A stretch of DNA of 64,000 nt from Hymenobacter wooponensis (GCF_004745865.1 NZ_SRKZ01000004.1:248001-312000); one strand, 5' to 3'. Positions 45,622 through 55,235 are shown, counted from the first letter of the stretch. Translations and numbers: made by a program. The notes: generated from the sequence alone by a model not told the origin.

Positions 45622-48090
45622 TTAGAATTTGTAGGCCACACTGCCCACGATGCTGCGCAGCTTCTGGGCGTTAATGGTGGTGTAGCCAATCCAGTAGTGC
45701 TCGTTGGTCAGGTTGTCTACCTTCAGAGCCAGGCGGTACTTGGGCTGATCGTAGAAGGCGCTGGCGTTGAGCACGGTGTAGCTAGGCAGGATAAACACGC
45801 CCTGCGACTTGCTGTTGAGGATCTTGTTGTCGCTGGCATAATTGCCCCCGAAGCCCAGGCCTAGGCCTTTGAGCATGCCTTCGGGCTGGCGGTAGCTTAC
45901 CCATAGGTTGGCCAGGTAAGGTGAGGAAGCTGTGTTGGGCCGGCGGCCGTTTACATTTTCGTTGGTGTTCACAAACTTCGAGAAGTTGTAGGCAAAACCA
46001 CCCACCATATTTAGGCCTGGCAGCGGGTTGGCCGTCAAGCTCAGCTCAGCGCCGCGGCTCCACTGGGTACCATCTTGGGCGCTAATGGTCCGGAAAGAAC
46101 CATCGGGGTTAGTCTGCGTGAACAGTGTGCGCAGGATGTTTTGCACCCGGATATCGTAGTAGCTAACCGTAGCGCTAACCCGGCCCTGTGCCGCGTCGAG
46201 CTTTACGCCGCCCTCAATCTGGTTGGCCCGTTCAGGCTTGGTCACGAACGACTGCCCCTCGGCGTTTAAATAGCTACTGTTTTGGTTATTGAAGCTATTC
46301 TGATAGTTCGCAAACAGGGCCACCCGGTCTTTTACGGGCTGGAACACCACACCAAACTTCGGCGACACGGCCGTTTGCTGGTAGGCCTCTACTGGCGAGT
46401 ACAGAATGCCGCCTTTGTTATCGTAGCGGTCTACTCGCACGGCAGCCAGCACGCTTAGCTTGTCGGTTAGGTTCAGCACATCTGAGGCAAACGCGCTGTA
46501 GGTATTGATTTTGGTAGTAACGGGGTAACGACCTGGCGCATTAGCGGCATAGGCGGCATCAACGGCTGTTTTGTTGAAGGTGCGGTAATTAAAACCTGGT
46601 ACGTTGAGCGGCACCGCATCAATCTGCCCTCCGAAGAATTCAATATTGGAATCTAAGCGCAGGAAGTCTAGGCCCACCACCACGCGGTTGCGCAGGTTAC
46701 CAATGCGGAAGTCGCCGTTGAAGAGCTGCTGCACCTGGTAAGTCTGGCGGCGGCTATCCTGGGTCGACTGGTCGGCCCGCAGCAGAGTGCTAACACCGGG
46801 CGTGGTGATAACCGTATTGTTTCGCGCGGCGAGGGCTATATCCGAAATCAGGTAGAAATACGGCCCTTTGCCTTCTGAGAAGCTGCGGCTTGAGGACAGG
46901 TAGGTGGTGGAAGTAAAGCTGGGCGAAATGCGGTAGCGCACCTGCCCGAACAGGTTGGTGCTGCGCGAGTCCTGAATCAGGCCTGCCCCCTGGTACGACT
47001 GCCGGTAATCCAGCGGCGCCTGATCGGCCCGCGAAAAGCCGAAGTTCGCCACTTTGTCGTCGAAGGCCAGATAGATGAGCTGCTTCCCTACGTTGGAGCC
47101 ACGGTATACTTCCGCGTCTAGGTTAATGGTCAGGCGGTCGTTGGGCTGGAACTGCAGGCTAGGCGCAATGGCCACGTTTTTCGTGAAGCCCGTATAGCCT
47201 ACGTTCTGGAAGTTGTCCTCGTAATTATAAGCACCGTTTAAGCGGAAAGCCAGAGTTTTAGAGGCGTTAAGCGGCGTGTTCACATCCACGCTGGCCCGGT
47301 GGAACCCGTAACTACCCGCGGCCAGGGATACTTCCCCTCCGAACTGCTCGTAAGGCTTTTTGGTCACGCGGTTGAGCAGGCCTCCATAGGAGCTCAGGGC
47401 CGAGCCGTAGAGCGTAGCCGAGGGGCCTTTGATTACTTCTAGCTTTTCTAGGTTAATGGCATCAATGGCGCTGGTAACACCGCCGGCCACGCCGTTGCGC
47501 AATTGGCTCGATACTACAAAGCCCCGTGATGCATAGAAGGAACCTCCGTCGCCGCTACGGCCCGTCGGCTCCCACATTTGCTGAACCCCCGGCGCGTTGC
47601 GCGTGGCATCATCCACGGAAAAGACTAGTTGCTCGGTCAAGAGCTCTTTACCTACAGTGGCATACACTTGTGGGTTTTCGAGGTTGCTGAGCGGCATTTT
47701 GCTTACATCTACTGACTGCTTGCGGGCAAAACGGTTTACGCGGGCACCGTTCACAATCACCTCTTTCAACTCCTCGGCATTTTCGCTCAGCGTAAAGTCG
47801 AGCGTTACTCCCTGGCCGCTCACTGTTACCGACTTCTCTTCCGACTTCAGGCCTACGGCCGTCACCACTACCGTATACTCACCGTCGCGTACTCGCTCAA
47901 TAGCATACTGACCTTGGCTGTTGGTGATAGCGCCTTGGCCGCGGCCTTTCAAACCGATAGTTACTGATTCAGCAGGCCGACCATCAGCAGTGGTAACTGT
48001 GCCGCGGATGGCGGCCGTTTGCTGCGCCATTGCGGAAAGTGAACATGCCGTCAGAGTAGAAATCAGGCCGAGGTGTTGCAGAGGTTTCAT
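45622..48090 (-). CDS. TonB-dependent siderophore receptor 2
   Basis: An 822-residue outer-membrane receptor from the ATG at 48090 (MKPLQHLGLISTLTACSLSA, signal peptide ending AMA). A carboxypeptidase-regulatory-like domain (about 28-108: GTVTTADGRPAESVTIGLKG) precedes the TonB box-like ELKEVIVNG, the plug (LLTEQLVFSVDDATRNAPGV, SRGFVVSSQLRNGVAGG, LEVIKGPSATLYGSALSSYG) and a 22-strand barrel ending RSIVGSVAYKF. It belongs to the same general group as receptor 1 but with a clearly different plug, so a different siderophore is likely. The frame extends 21 codons upstream across the operator, which argues for the ATG at 48090. It heads the leftward cassette with the PepSY gene and is probably iron-regulated through 48104-48120. 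Confidence 0.9.
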   Translation of the reverse strand: MKPLQHLGLISTLTACSLSAMAQQTAAIRGTVTTADGRPAESVTIGLKGRGQGAITNSQGQYAIERVRDGEYTVVVTAVGLKSEEKSVTVSGQGVTLDFTLSENAEELKEVIVNGARVNRFARKQSVDVSKMPLSNLENPQVYATVGKELLTEQLVFSVDDATRNAPGVQQMWEPTGRSGDGGSFYASRGFVVSSQLRNGVAGGVTSAIDAINLEKLEVIKGPSATLYGSALSSYGGLLNRVTKKPYEQFGGEVSLAAGSYGFHRASVDVNTPLNASKTLAFRLNGAYNYEDNFQNVGYTGFTKNVAIAPSLQFQPNDRLTINLDAEVYRGSNVGKQLIYLAFDDKVANFGFSRADQAPLDYRQSYQGAGLIQDSRSTNLFGQVRYRISPSFTSTTYLSSSRSFSEGKGPYFYLISDIALAARNNTVITTPGVSTLLRADQSTQDSRRQTYQVQQLFNGDFRIGNLRNRVVVGLDFLRLDSNIEFFGGQIDAVPLNVPGFNYRTFNKTAVDAAYAANAPGRYPVTTKINTYSAFASDVLNLTDKLSVLAAVRVDRYDNKGGILYSPVEAYQQTAVSPKFGVVFQPVKDRVALFANYQNSFNNQNSSYLNAEGQSFVTKPERANQIEGGVKLDAAQGRVSATVSYYDIRVQNILRTLFTQTNPDGSFRTISAQDGTQWSRGAELSLTANPLPGLNMVGGFAYNFSKFVNTNENVNGRRPNTASSPYLANLWVSYRQPEGMLKGLGLGFGGNYASDNKILNSKSQGVFILPSYTVLNASAFYDQPKYRLALKVDNLTNEHYWIGYTTINAQKLRSIVGSVAYKF

Positions 48091-48103
48091 GTATGCTGTT
48101 CTA

Positions 48104-48134
48104 TTTAGAATCATTCTAAAACGATGCAAATAAA
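48104..48134 (-). promoter_or_regulatory. Promoter -7 box and perfect iron-type operator of siderophore receptor 2
   Basis: TTTAGAATCATTCTAAA (48104-48120) is a 17-bp palindrome with an odd centre base, ending 13 bp before the receptor ATG. On the minus strand TTTATTTG (48134-48127), close to TAnnTTTG, lies 7 nt upstream. TTTGCATYG followed by the operator is common to both receptors. The size and symmetry suit a Fur/DtxR-like regulator. Confidence 0.6.
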
Positions 48135-48322
48135 CGGCAGGAAATCTCCCCAATGAAATTTATTTATACATGATCTAAATAAACAAGACTAAGTAACTGC
48201 CATTGAATAGGAAAAAGTTGGCTCTGGTAGTAAGCTTACTCGCCAACTGAAGTGCTGCGCTAATCTTAAAAAACAGGTTGACATAGCAGCTCAGCAATAG
48301 TGATATTCCAGTACCACCGTAT

Positions 48323-48330
48323 TATATTTG
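48323..48330 (+). promoter_or_regulatory. Candidate -7 box of the ankyrin gene
   Basis: TATATTTG matches TAnnTTTG fully and lies 34 nt before the ATG at 48364. No TTG box is seen at the usual spacing. The gap 48091-48363 therefore holds two back-to-back promoters. Confidence 0.4.
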
Positions 48331-48363
48331 GAGTTGATGTCCCCTCTCAATTGTATTCTCCGA

Positions 48364-48813
48364 ATGAAACAACTTCTTCTCGCTTTTGCCTTATTTCTGA
48401 CTACCACAGTTGCCTTTGCTCAAACACCCACGCAGAAGGTGTACGCGGCAGTGGTAAAAAATAAGCCAGCCGATGTGGACGCCCTCCTAGCGGCTGGGGC
48501 CGATGCCAACGCCCCGGTAGAGATGATGCCTGGCTTCCCAACAACGTTTCTAATCATCGCGGCCGGCAATGGCAACTTAGATGTGGTGAAGGCGCTCGTG
48601 AAGAACAAGGCTCAGATTGACAAAACCGACAGCTTCAACGCTACTGCCCTTATGGCCGCTGCGGCCAATGGCAGCCTTGATGTAGTGGAGTTTCTGCTAG
48701 CCAGCGGCGCTAACCCTAAAGCCAAGGACAAGGACGGCAAGGACGTACTAGCTAATGCCAAGGAAGGCGGTAACGCTGAAGTAGTAAAACTCATACAGGC
48801 GAAAGCCAAGTAG
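48364..48813 (+). CDS. Exported ankyrin-repeat protein
   Basis: A 149-residue protein with signal peptide MKQLLLAFALFLTTTVAFA, thus periplasmic, followed by about four ankyrin repeats: KVYAAVVKNKPADVDALLAA, FLIIAAGNGNLDVVKALVKN, TALMAAAANGSLDVVEFLLA and a last partial repeat with NAEVVKLIQ. Ankyrin repeats bind proteins; small periplasmic ankyrin proteins in bacteria are found near catalases and metal-uptake genes, but the partner here is unknown. I chose the ATG at 48364 because it starts the signal peptide. It is divergent from siderophore receptor 2 and shares its control region, so iron control in common is possible. Confidence 0.82.
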   Translation: MKQLLLAFALFLTTTVAFAQTPTQKVYAAVVKNKPADVDALLAAGADANAPVEMMPGFPTTFLIIAAGNGNLDVVKALVKNKAQIDKTDSFNATALMAAAANGSLDVVEFLLASGANPKAKDKDGKDVLANAKEGGNAEVVKLIQAKAK

Positions 48814-48830
48814 TTTGTAAAACACTTATA

Positions 48831-48872
48831 CATACAAAAGGGGCGGCCAATAGTGTCCGCCCCTTTTGTATG
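48831..48872. terminator. Hairpin terminator, 16-bp stem
   Basis: CATACAAAAGGGGCGG (48831-48846) pairs perfectly with 48857-48872 around a 10-nt loop; the A and T flanks make it bidirectional. It ends the ankyrin gene. Confidence 0.8.
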
Positions 48873-49006
48873 CTACTCGTCTAAGCCTACTCCCTCTGCA
48901 GCCCGCTACATAACGTGGGCCAGCAGTAGCGGAGCCTCAAAGAATTTGTACCAGGCGTAGCTTATAGGCCACCTCTTGCGCTGAACTCGCTGGCTTTATG
49001 ACAGGC

Positions 49007-49711
49007 CTAGCGTAGCTTATCCTGGAAGAAAGCCAGTGTTAGGGCCCAGGCTTCGGCGGCAGCATCGGGGTGGTAGCTAGGACGCTCGTCGCAGTGGAAA
49101 CCGTGGTCGGCGTAGGAAATGACGGTGTTGATGTAGGGCTTGCCGGCTGCTTCTACCGCTTCCGTTACCTGGGCAATATGGTCTTTGCTGATGTGCTGGT
49201 CTAGGCCACCCCAGAAGAACAAGTGAGGCGCGTGTAGGTCTTTGGCGCGGTCTTTCAGCAGGTGCGTTCCTCCACCATAATACGATACGCCCGCTGCTAA
49301 CGGTAGTACGGCATTTGTCAGGAACGACACGCGGCCGCCCAGGCAGAAACCAATGCTACCAATCTTGTCGGTCACGTTTTGCTGGCTTCGAAGCCAGTCG
49401 TAGCAGGCTTGCACGTCGGCGGTTAGGCCTTCGGGCGTAATGGCGTTATAATGCGGCATGGCGCTGGGAAAATCCGAGTACGGAATCTCTAGGCCAGGCT
49501 CGGCGGTGCGGTGAAAAATTTCGGGAGCAATTACCACATAGCCCGCCTGCGCCAGCCGGTCGGCCACGTTCCGGATATGGCCATTTACGCCGAATGCCTC
49601 CTGCAGCAGAATTATGCCGGGGTGCGGGCCAGCTGCGGCCGGGAAAGCCGTGTAGGCATTAAGTTGGGTGTTGTCGGAGGCAGTGAGGGAAACTGCGTTG
49701 GGGTAGCTCAT
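49007..49711 (-). CDS. Dienelactone hydrolase family protein
   Basis: A 234-residue cytoplasmic alpha/beta hydrolase of the DLH family. The Cys nucleophile is C123 in IGSIGFCLGGRVSF, the Asp is D171 in FFWGGLDQHI, and the His is H203 or H206 in YADHGFHCDERP; E38 in LLQEAFGVNGHIRNVADRLA is the conserved Glu that activates the Cys in this family. Length is normal. Classical members open dienelactones in chlorocatechol breakdown, but isolated copies like this one usually have unknown ester or lactone substrates. No aromatic degradation genes are nearby. The start is the ATG at 49711. Confidence 0.87.
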   Translation of the reverse strand: MSYPNAVSLTASDNTQLNAYTAFPAAAGPHPGIILLQEAFGVNGHIRNVADRLAQAGYVVIAPEIFHRTAEPGLEIPYSDFPSAMPHYNAITPEGLTADVQACYDWLRSQQNVTDKIGSIGFCLGGRVSFLTNAVLPLAAGVSYYGGGTHLLKDRAKDLHAPHLFFWGGLDQHISKDHIAQVTEAVEAAGKPYINTVISYADHGFHCDERPSYHPDAAAEAWALTLAFFQDKLR

Positions 49712-49856
49712 GGGTAGATGTACAGTATAGTGACTCGGCTATCATAAGCCGGAACAGCGAAGTTTGTTTTCCTGCTCTTCCCGCCTAGCTCAGTGGCCTA
49801 GCGTCGGATGTGCTCCTGGGCTTCAGCGGCAAGAGTGAAGCCAATGCGGCACACGG

Positions 49857-52490
49857 TTATTTCTTTTGCTCCCGCAGCTGCAGCAGCCGCACAATGAGGC
49901 CCGTCCAGCCGGTTTGGTGGTTGGCCCCGAGGCCTTGGCCGTTGTCGCCGTGGAAGTACTCGTGGAAGAGCAGATTCTCCCGAAAGTGCGGATCGGTCTG
50001 TAGCATCTCATTATCGCCGAGGGCTGGCCGATGGCCGTGCTCGTCCTTCAGCAGCAGCTTGGTGAGCCTGCTGGCCAATGCCTGAGCCACCTGGTGGAGG
50101 TTCAGCAGCACGCCCGAGCCCGTGGGGTATTCTACCTTAAACTTGTCGTCGTAGTAGAAGTGAAAGCGCTGCAACGACTCCACAATGAGGTAGTTGATGG
50201 GAAACCAGATAGGCCCGCGCCAGTTGCTGTTGCCACCAAACATGCTGCTTTCGGCCTCACCGGGCACATATTGCACCACAAAGTCGTCGTCCTCGGTGCT
50301 AAACACGTAGGGGTGCTCTAGGTGGTAGCGCGACATTGCCCGAATGCCAAACTCGGAGAGAAACTCTGTTTCATCGAGCATGCGCGTGAGTAGCTTCTTC
50401 AGGCGGGAACGGCGCAGCAGGCTCAGCAAGTGGCGGGCTCCCTTACCCGGCTCTTCCCAGCGCGAAACGAGCTGGGCCAAGTGGGGCCGATTTTCAATCA
50501 GCCAGCGGGCGCGCTCGGTAAACTCGGGCATAGCGTCCAGCATCTCTTGATCAATCACCTCCACCGCAAACAGCGGAATCAGGCCCACGATAGACCGAAC
50601 CTTGAGCTTGATGCGCTCCTCGTCGGGGGTGTGTAGCACGTCGTAGTAGAAGCCGTCCTCCTCGTCCCAGAGGTTGAAGAGGCCGTCGCCGCCGCGGGTC
50701 ATGGCATCGGCAATGTAGAGGAAGTGCTCAAAGAACTTGCCGGCCAGCTCCTGATATACAGGGTTGGTTTTGGCCAGCTCCAGCGCCATGCGCATCATGT
50801 TCAGGGCAAACATGGCCATCCAGCTCGTGCCATCCGACTGCTCAATAAAGCCCCCGGTTGGCAGCGGCGAGCTTCTATCAAATACGCCAATGTTGTCGAG
50901 TCCCAGGAAGCCCCCTTCAAAGATATTTCGCTCGCTCTTGTCCTTGCGGTTTACCCACCAGGCGAAGTTGAGCGCCAGCTTATGAAACACAGGCTCCAGG
51001 AAGCTAGTGTCGCCTTGGCCGTCGCGGAGCTTCTTATCCATCTGATACACGCGCCAGGTAGCCCAAGCGTGCACCGGCGGGTTCACGTCGGAGAAGTTCC
51101 ACTCATAGGCCGGCAGCTGCCCATTGGGGTGCATGTACCAGTCGCGGGTGAGCAGGCGCAGTTGGTTTTTGGCAAACTCCGCGTCTACCATGGCCAGCGG
51201 AATGGCGTGGAAGGCCAGGTCCCAGGCGGCGTACCACGGGTACTCCCACTTATCGGGCATCGAGATGATGTCCTCGTTATGCAGATGGCCCCAGTGCCGG
51301 TTACGGCCCTTCCGACGCTCTACGGGAGGCGTGAGCACGGCCGGGTCGCCTTCCAACCACTGAGTTACATCATAATAGTAGAACTGCTTGCTCCAGAGCA
51401 TCCCCGCAAAGGCCTGCCGCTGCACGTTGCGCGCATCGGGGTCAGTGAGGTTCTCATGGATGCAGTTGTAAAACTCGTCGGCGTCGTGGCGGCGGGCCGC
51501 AAAGATGTGGTCGAAATCCAGGAAAGGCTCCTCGCAGCCCGGCTGGCGCAAGCGCAGGCGCACCGCATGCGACTGGCCGGGCTGCAAGGTCAGGAAATAC
51601 TGGGCGGCTACTTTGGTGCCTTGCTGGTCGGCGTTGATAGCCTCCGCATCGCCCTCCACCACGTAATCATTGATGCCGTCTTTAAAGTGGCGGCCTTCGG
51701 CGGGCAGGTTGTAGAGGCGGGCCCCGTTCGTATCGTTTTCGCAGAACAGCAGCGTCGGCTTCTCATCGCAGTACAGATGATACTGGCCTAGCTCAGGGTG
51801 TTCAGCTACCACCGTTCCGGTAGCCGATTCGCGCAGGACTGGGCGCGTAGAGCTGTATCCCCAGGCCCAGGTGTTCCGAAACCAGAGCTGGGGCAACACC
51901 TGCACTTTGGCCACTTTGGGCCCGCGGTTGTGCACCGTTATCTGGATCAGGATATCCTCCGGGTCGGCCTTGGCATACTCAATGTACACATCAAAGTAGC
52001 GGCTTTTGTCGAAAATGCCGGTATCCAGGAGTTCATACTCGGGCTCCTGGCGAGTGCGCTTCTTGTTCTCCTTCACGAGCTTCCGATACGGGAAGGATCG
52101 CTGCGGATACTTGTAGAGCATGCGCATGTAGGAGTGCGTGGGCGTGCTGTCGAGATAGTAGTACAGCTCCTTGACATCCTCGCCGTGGTTGCCCTGCCCG
52201 TTGGTGAGGCCAAACAGACGTTCCTTCAGAATCTCGTCTTTGCCATTCCAGAGGCCTACCCCAAAGCACAGTAGCTGCCGGTCGTCGCAGAGGCCGCCCA
52301 GGCCTTCTTCGCCCCAGCGGTAGGCCTTGCTGCGGGCCATGTCGTGGGTAATATATTCCCAAGCGTTTCCTTCCGGGCTGTAGTCTTCTCGCACGGTGCC
52401 CCACTGGCGCTCCGTGAGGTAAGGACCAAACTTCTTCCAGGGTGAAATATGTGCGTTACTTTCTGTCAGGCGTAGCTGTTCCTGCGTCAT
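49857..52490 (-). CDS. GH63-like glucosidase (MGH1 type), cytoplasmic
   Basis: An 877-residue protein without a signal peptide, beginning [20 protein letters not shown], of the large bacterial family annotated glucosidase / mannosylglycerate hydrolase MGH1-like, in clan GH63. Characteristic segments are [76 protein letters not shown] and the (alpha/alpha)6 catalytic region with [20 protein letters not shown], where AWDLAFH carries the catalytic Asp. The enzymes hydrolyse alpha-glucosides or glucosylglycerate-type compounds; the precise substrate is unknown. Neighbours give no hint: DLH downstream, and the two-component system divergent. Its upstream region shares the 274-bp gap with the response regulator. 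Confidence 0.85.
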   Translation of the reverse strand: MTQEQLRLTESNAHISPWKKFGPYLTERQWGTVREDYSPEGNAWEYITHDMARSKAYRWGEEGLGGLCDDRQLLCFGVGLWNGKDEILKERLFGLTNGQGNHGEDVKELYYYLDSTPTHSYMRMLYKYPQRSFPYRKLVKENKKRTRQEPEYELLDTGIFDKSRYFDVYIEYAKADPEDILIQITVHNRGPKVAKVQVLPQLWFRNTWAWGYSSTRPVLRESATGTVVAEHPELGQYHLYCDEKPTLLFCENDTNGARLYNLPAEGRHFKDGINDYVVEGDAEAINADQQGTKVAAQYFLTLQPGQSHAVRLRLRQPGCEEPFLDFDHIFAARRHDADEFYNCIHENLTDPDARNVQRQAFAGMLWSKQFYYYDVTQWLEGDPAVLTPPVERRKGRNRHWGHLHNEDIISMPDKWEYPWYAAWDLAFHAIPLAMVDAEFAKNQLRLLTRDWYMHPNGQLPAYEWNFSDVNPPVHAWATWRVYQMDKKLRDGQGDTSFLEPVFHKLALNFAWWVNRKDKSERNIFEGGFLGLDNIGVFDRSSPLPTGGFIEQSDGTSWMAMFALNMMRMALELAKTNPVYQELAGKFFEHFLYIADAMTRGGDGLFNLWDEEDGFYYDVLHTPDEERIKLKVRSIVGLIPLFAVEVIDQEMLDAMPEFTERARWLIENRPHLAQLVSRWEEPGKGARHLLSLLRRSRLKKLLTRMLDETEFLSEFGIRAMSRYHLEHPYVFSTEDDDFVVQYVPGEAESSMFGGNSNWRGPIWFPINYLIVESLQRFHFYYDDKFKVEYPTGSGVLLNLHQVAQALASRLTKLLLKDEHGHRPALGDNEMLQTDPHFRENLLFHEYFHGDNGQGLGANHQTGWTGLIVRLLQLREQKK

Positions 52491-52719
52491 ACTAAATATT
52501 GTGGCCCATGAATGTACACTTGGCTTCCCAAAGGCGCTGCCAAAGCGCGGGGCTTACCCGAGTGGCCTAGCCGGAGGCGGCTGCTCACTCGGTCCGGACG
52601 TGCCAATTGCTGACTGCCGTACTGCTTTTTAGGGCAAACGGTTGCTACAGTTCAGGTAAAAGGGCCTGTTGTTGCTGGGCTATTTAGCTAAAGCTTAGCG
52701 TAAGCCACGCTGGCACGTA

Positions 52720-52727
52720 TAGCTTTG
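52720..52727 (+). promoter_or_regulatory. Candidate -7 box of the two-component system
   Basis: TAGCTTTG fits TAnnTTTG exactly and lies 38 nt before the regulator ATG at 52765. The upstream sequence has TTAG at 52695 rather than a clear TTG. The tandem TAAT repeats found at the other promoters of this locus are absent here, so the system probably is not controlled by that module. Confidence 0.45.
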
Positions 52728-52764
52728 CATACCAGCAAACCCTCCGGCTGGTACCTCATTGCGC

Positions 52765-53442
52765 ATGAAACTATTACTTGTTGAAGACGAGCCCAAGGTA
52801 GCCTCTTTTGTTAAAAAGGGGTTTGAAAACGAAGGATACGAAATTGAGGTGGCCTACGACGGCCGCGTAGGCCTGTCGCTGGCGCAAAAACAGCCCTATG
52901 ACCTGGTTATTCTCGATGTTAACCTGCCCTACGTCAATGGCTTTGAGCTGTGCAAGATCATCAAGGAGCAGGCACCTCAGCAGCCGGTGCTTATGCTCAC
53001 GGCCATGGACAGCCTCGACGATAAAGTAACTGGCTTTGAATCCGGCGCCGACGACTACCTCGTGAAACCATTTGAGTTCAAGGAGCTGCTGCTGCGGGCG
53101 CGCGTGCTCACCCGCCGCCACGCAGATGGTGCCGCCGTGAAGCAGGTGCTCCGCATTGCCGACCTAGAACTCAACCTCGACTCTAAAGCTGTGACCCGCG
53201 CCGGCCAGCGCGTTGAACTTACCACCAAGGAGTATGCCCTGCTAGAGTACCTGCTGCTCAACCGAGGCAAGATCATTTCGCGCGTTGACATTGCCGAAAA
53301 GGTATGGGAGCTAAATTTCGACACCAATACCAACGTCATCGACGTGTACGTGAGCTACCTGCGTAAGAAGCTCGACAAGGGCTATGCCGTTAAGCTGATT
53401 CATACGGTGGTGGGCATGGGCTACGTGCTGCGCGAGGGCTAG
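52765..53442 (+). CDS. OmpR/PhoB-family response regulator
   Basis: A 225-residue cytoplasmic transcription factor from the ATG at 52765 (MKLLLVEDEPKVASFVKKGF). The receiver has acidic E8/D9, phospho-acceptor D51 in YDLVILDVNLPYVNGFEL and the conserved Lys in YLVKPFEFKELL. The C-terminal winged helix (about 128-225) shows LTTKEYALLEYLLLNRGKII and the wing region NVIDVYVSYLRKKLDKGYAV. It resembles the CusR/CopR-like regulators of metal and envelope stress. The kinase gene follows by 71 bp. Its likely targets are the three promoters with four 10/11-bp repeats at 54896, 55236 and 57650, since PhoB/OmpR proteins bind such 11-bp direct repeats; this is inference from proximity. Confidence 0.93.
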   Translation: MKLLLVEDEPKVASFVKKGFENEGYEIEVAYDGRVGLSLAQKQPYDLVILDVNLPYVNGFELCKIIKEQAPQQPVLMLTAMDSLDDKVTGFESGADDYLVKPFEFKELLLRARVLTRRHADGAAVKQVLRIADLELNLDSKAVTRAGQRVELTTKEYALLEYLLLNRGKIISRVDIAEKVWELNFDTNTNVIDVYVSYLRKKLDKGYAVKLIHTVVGMGYVLREG

Positions 53443-53513
53443 GCCACTCTCCTACTCTCCTACCTCCTTCACGTTTCATTCCCCACTTCCTTCCCACCTC
53501 ATTAGTACCCTAC

Positions 53514-54887
53514 ATGCTTATCCGCAACAAGCTGATTCTGCGCTTCACGCTGCTGGTAGTAGGGATTCAGCTGTGCTTCTCCATCTTTATCTATTCCTTC
53601 CAGGCCAGCACCCGGGAGCAGCGGTTCGTGAACCGGCTAGCGGGCAAAGCCGTGATGACGGCCCGCGTGCTGGTGCGCCACGACAGCCTGAATACGCAGC
53701 TGCTGCGCACGCTACACCGCCGCGACCTATTTACCGTGCCCGGTGAGCAAATTAGTATTTATGGTTCTGGCCAACACCTGCTCTATACCAGCGCCGATGG
53801 CCTGAGCCAGAAGCTTAACTCCCGCTATCTGAACCGCATTAAGCCGGGGCGGCCAGTACAGTTCCACGATGGGCCGCTGGAGACTATTGGGATATATTAT
53901 GCGCATCATGGGCAGCCCTACTGGATTTTTGCGGCGGGCCATGATGATTTCGGCCACCGCCAACAACAAAAGCTGAGGCTCATTTTGCTGGCAGCTAACC
54001 TAGGAGCACTGGTGCTGATTATTCTGGCAGGATGGTATTTCGCCGATGAGTCGCTGAAGCCTATTTCGCGCATTGTAACCCAGGTAGAGCGCATTACCGC
54101 CACCCGGCTCAACACCCGCGTAGATGAAGGCAACGGCACCGACGAAATTGCCCAGTTGGCCCGTACCTTCAACCACATGCTTACGGGGGTAGAACAAGCG
54201 TTTGAGTCGCAAAAGAGCTTTCTGAGCAACGCCTCCCATGAGCTCCGGACTCCGCTGGCATCGGTGCTGGGCACGCTAGAAACCTCTTATTCCTACGACA
54301 CTGATCTGGCCGAAGCCAAGCACAGCATCGGCTCGGCCATGGAGGAAATCAAGAAGCTCATTGAGCTGACGAATGGACTGCTGAGCTTGGCCAAGGTTAC
54401 GGATGCCTCGTTTCGCCGCGACTTGGTACGGCTGGATGAATGCCTGACCCAGGCCATAGCTTCTTGCGAACTGCGCCATCCGGCCCGGCCCGTGAAGCTG
54501 CAATTTGGTGAGCTCCCGCCCGAGGTGGAGGATATGTTTATGGTGCGGGGCAATGCGCAGCTCCTGACTACTGCCCTGCTGAACTTGCTAGACAATGCCT
54601 GCAAATACTCTCAAGATGGCGTGCAGGCCACGTTAAGCTACCCTTCCCCTGACACCGTGCAGGTGCAAGTAACGGATACCGGCATTGGGATGGAACCCCA
54701 CGAGCTGGCCCGGATATACGAGCCCTTGTACCGTGCCGGTACTGACACCACGGCATCCGGGTACGGAATTGGCCTGCCCATGACGCGCAAAATTGTGCTG
54801 CTGCACGGCGGGCAAATCGAGTTGACGTCGGTAATTGGGCAAGGCACCACTGCTACCGTGCGGTTGCCCGCCGCAAGTACTGAGTAA
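53514..54887 (+). CDS. Sensor histidine kinase
   Basis: A 457-residue membrane kinase, partner of the preceding regulator. TM1 spans about 7-29, a periplasmic sensor of about 125 residues follows, and TM2 lies at about 153-176. A HAMP domain (ADESLKPISRIVTQVERI) comes next, then HisKA with H242 in FLSNASHELRTPLASVLG and the ATPase domain with LLNLLDNACKYS (N box), VTDTGIGME (G1), YGIGLPMTRKI and GQGTTATVRLP. The periplasmic domain contains several His residues (RHDS, LHRRD, YAHHGQ, GHDDFGHRQ) that could bind a metal, but no known sensor family is recognised. The stop is only 8 bp before the first repeat of the next promoter, so the downstream genes have their own start. Confidence 0.93.
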   Translation: MLIRNKLILRFTLLVVGIQLCFSIFIYSFQASTREQRFVNRLAGKAVMTARVLVRHDSLNTQLLRTLHRRDLFTVPGEQISIYGSGQHLLYTSADGLSQKLNSRYLNRIKPGRPVQFHDGPLETIGIYYAHHGQPYWIFAAGHDDFGHRQQQKLRLILLAANLGALVLIILAGWYFADESLKPISRIVTQVERITATRLNTRVDEGNGTDEIAQLARTFNHMLTGVEQAFESQKSFLSNASHELRTPLASVLGTLETSYSYDTDLAEAKHSIGSAMEEIKKLIELTNGLLSLAKVTDASFRRDLVRLDECLTQAIASCELRHPARPVKLQFGELPPEVEDMFMVRGNAQLLTTALLNLLDNACKYSQDGVQATLSYPSPDTVQVQVTDTGIGMEPHELARIYEPLYRAGTDTTASGYGIGLPMTRKIVLLHGGQIELTSVIGQGTTATVRLPAASTE

Positions 54888-54895
54888 AGAAGAGG

Positions 54896-54952
54896 CCTTA
54901 ACATCTTCTAATTTCCCTCTCATACGGTTTTAATGCCGCGGGGCGTGTTTTG
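54896..54952 (+). promoter_or_regulatory. Promoter module 1: four TAAT-type direct repeats plus TTTG box
   Basis: Repeat units start at 54896, 54906, 54917 and 54928 (steps 10, 11, 11). The second and fourth units, TTCTAATTTCC and TTTTAATGCCG, are good; the first and third (TAACAT, TCATAC) are degenerate. TTTG occupies 54949-54952, its G 24 nt after the last unit's start, as in the other two modules. Transcription would begin near 54958. Confidence 0.6.
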
Positions 54953-54956
54953 CGCC

Positions 54957-55220
54957 ATGGCTGGCCTATCCACCTCTTCTTCCGCCTCTCGCAACAAGCT
55001 GTTAGTGTGGCTCTTGCTGGGCACCCTCCTTCTTTCTACGGGGCTCAACTTGTACTTGCTCTCCCAGGGGTCTGATTACCCGGAGGACTACGCGCCCATG
55101 CTCGAAACCATGGCCCAGGTAGAGCTACTACAAACCCGCCAGGCCCTTGCCGAGTGCCAGGCCGGACACACCTTTAGCCCGGACAGTTTGTCTCACGCGT
55201 CGGCCGTCAATGGGCCCTAG
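54957..55220 (+). CDS. Small single-TM protein, unrecognised
   Basis: An 87-residue protein: a short Ser-rich N-terminus, one TM segment (LLVWLLLGTLLLSTGLNLYLL) and a polar tail with EDYAPMLETMAQVELLQTRQ and a single Cys. The tail's heptad-like Leu/Met pattern suggests a short helix. I do not recognise a family. The ATG at 54957 is preferred to one at 54933 because promoter module 1 covers the latter. The predicted transcription start falls on this ATG, so the mRNA may be leaderless. The gene stands between the kinase and the copper-storage-like gene and shares their promoter type, which suggests an accessory role in the same response. Confidence 0.6.
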   Translation: MAGLSTSSSASRNKLLVWLLLGTLLLSTGLNLYLLSQGSDYPEDYAPMLETMAQVELLQTRQALAECQAGHTFSPDSLSHASAVNGP

Positions 55221-55235
55221 GCCACGCTAAGCGCA

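Noticed and set aside
50724..51791. 355-residue rightward frame opposite the GH63-like glucosidase gene
   Set aside because: Antisense shadow with no recognisable motif; the opposite strand carries conserved family segments over the whole stretch.
54906..54938. Possible Pho box
   Set aside because: The 11-bp repeats have the PhoB periodicity but the core is TAAT, not TGTCA, and no phosphate genes are nearby; I assign them to the local regulator instead.
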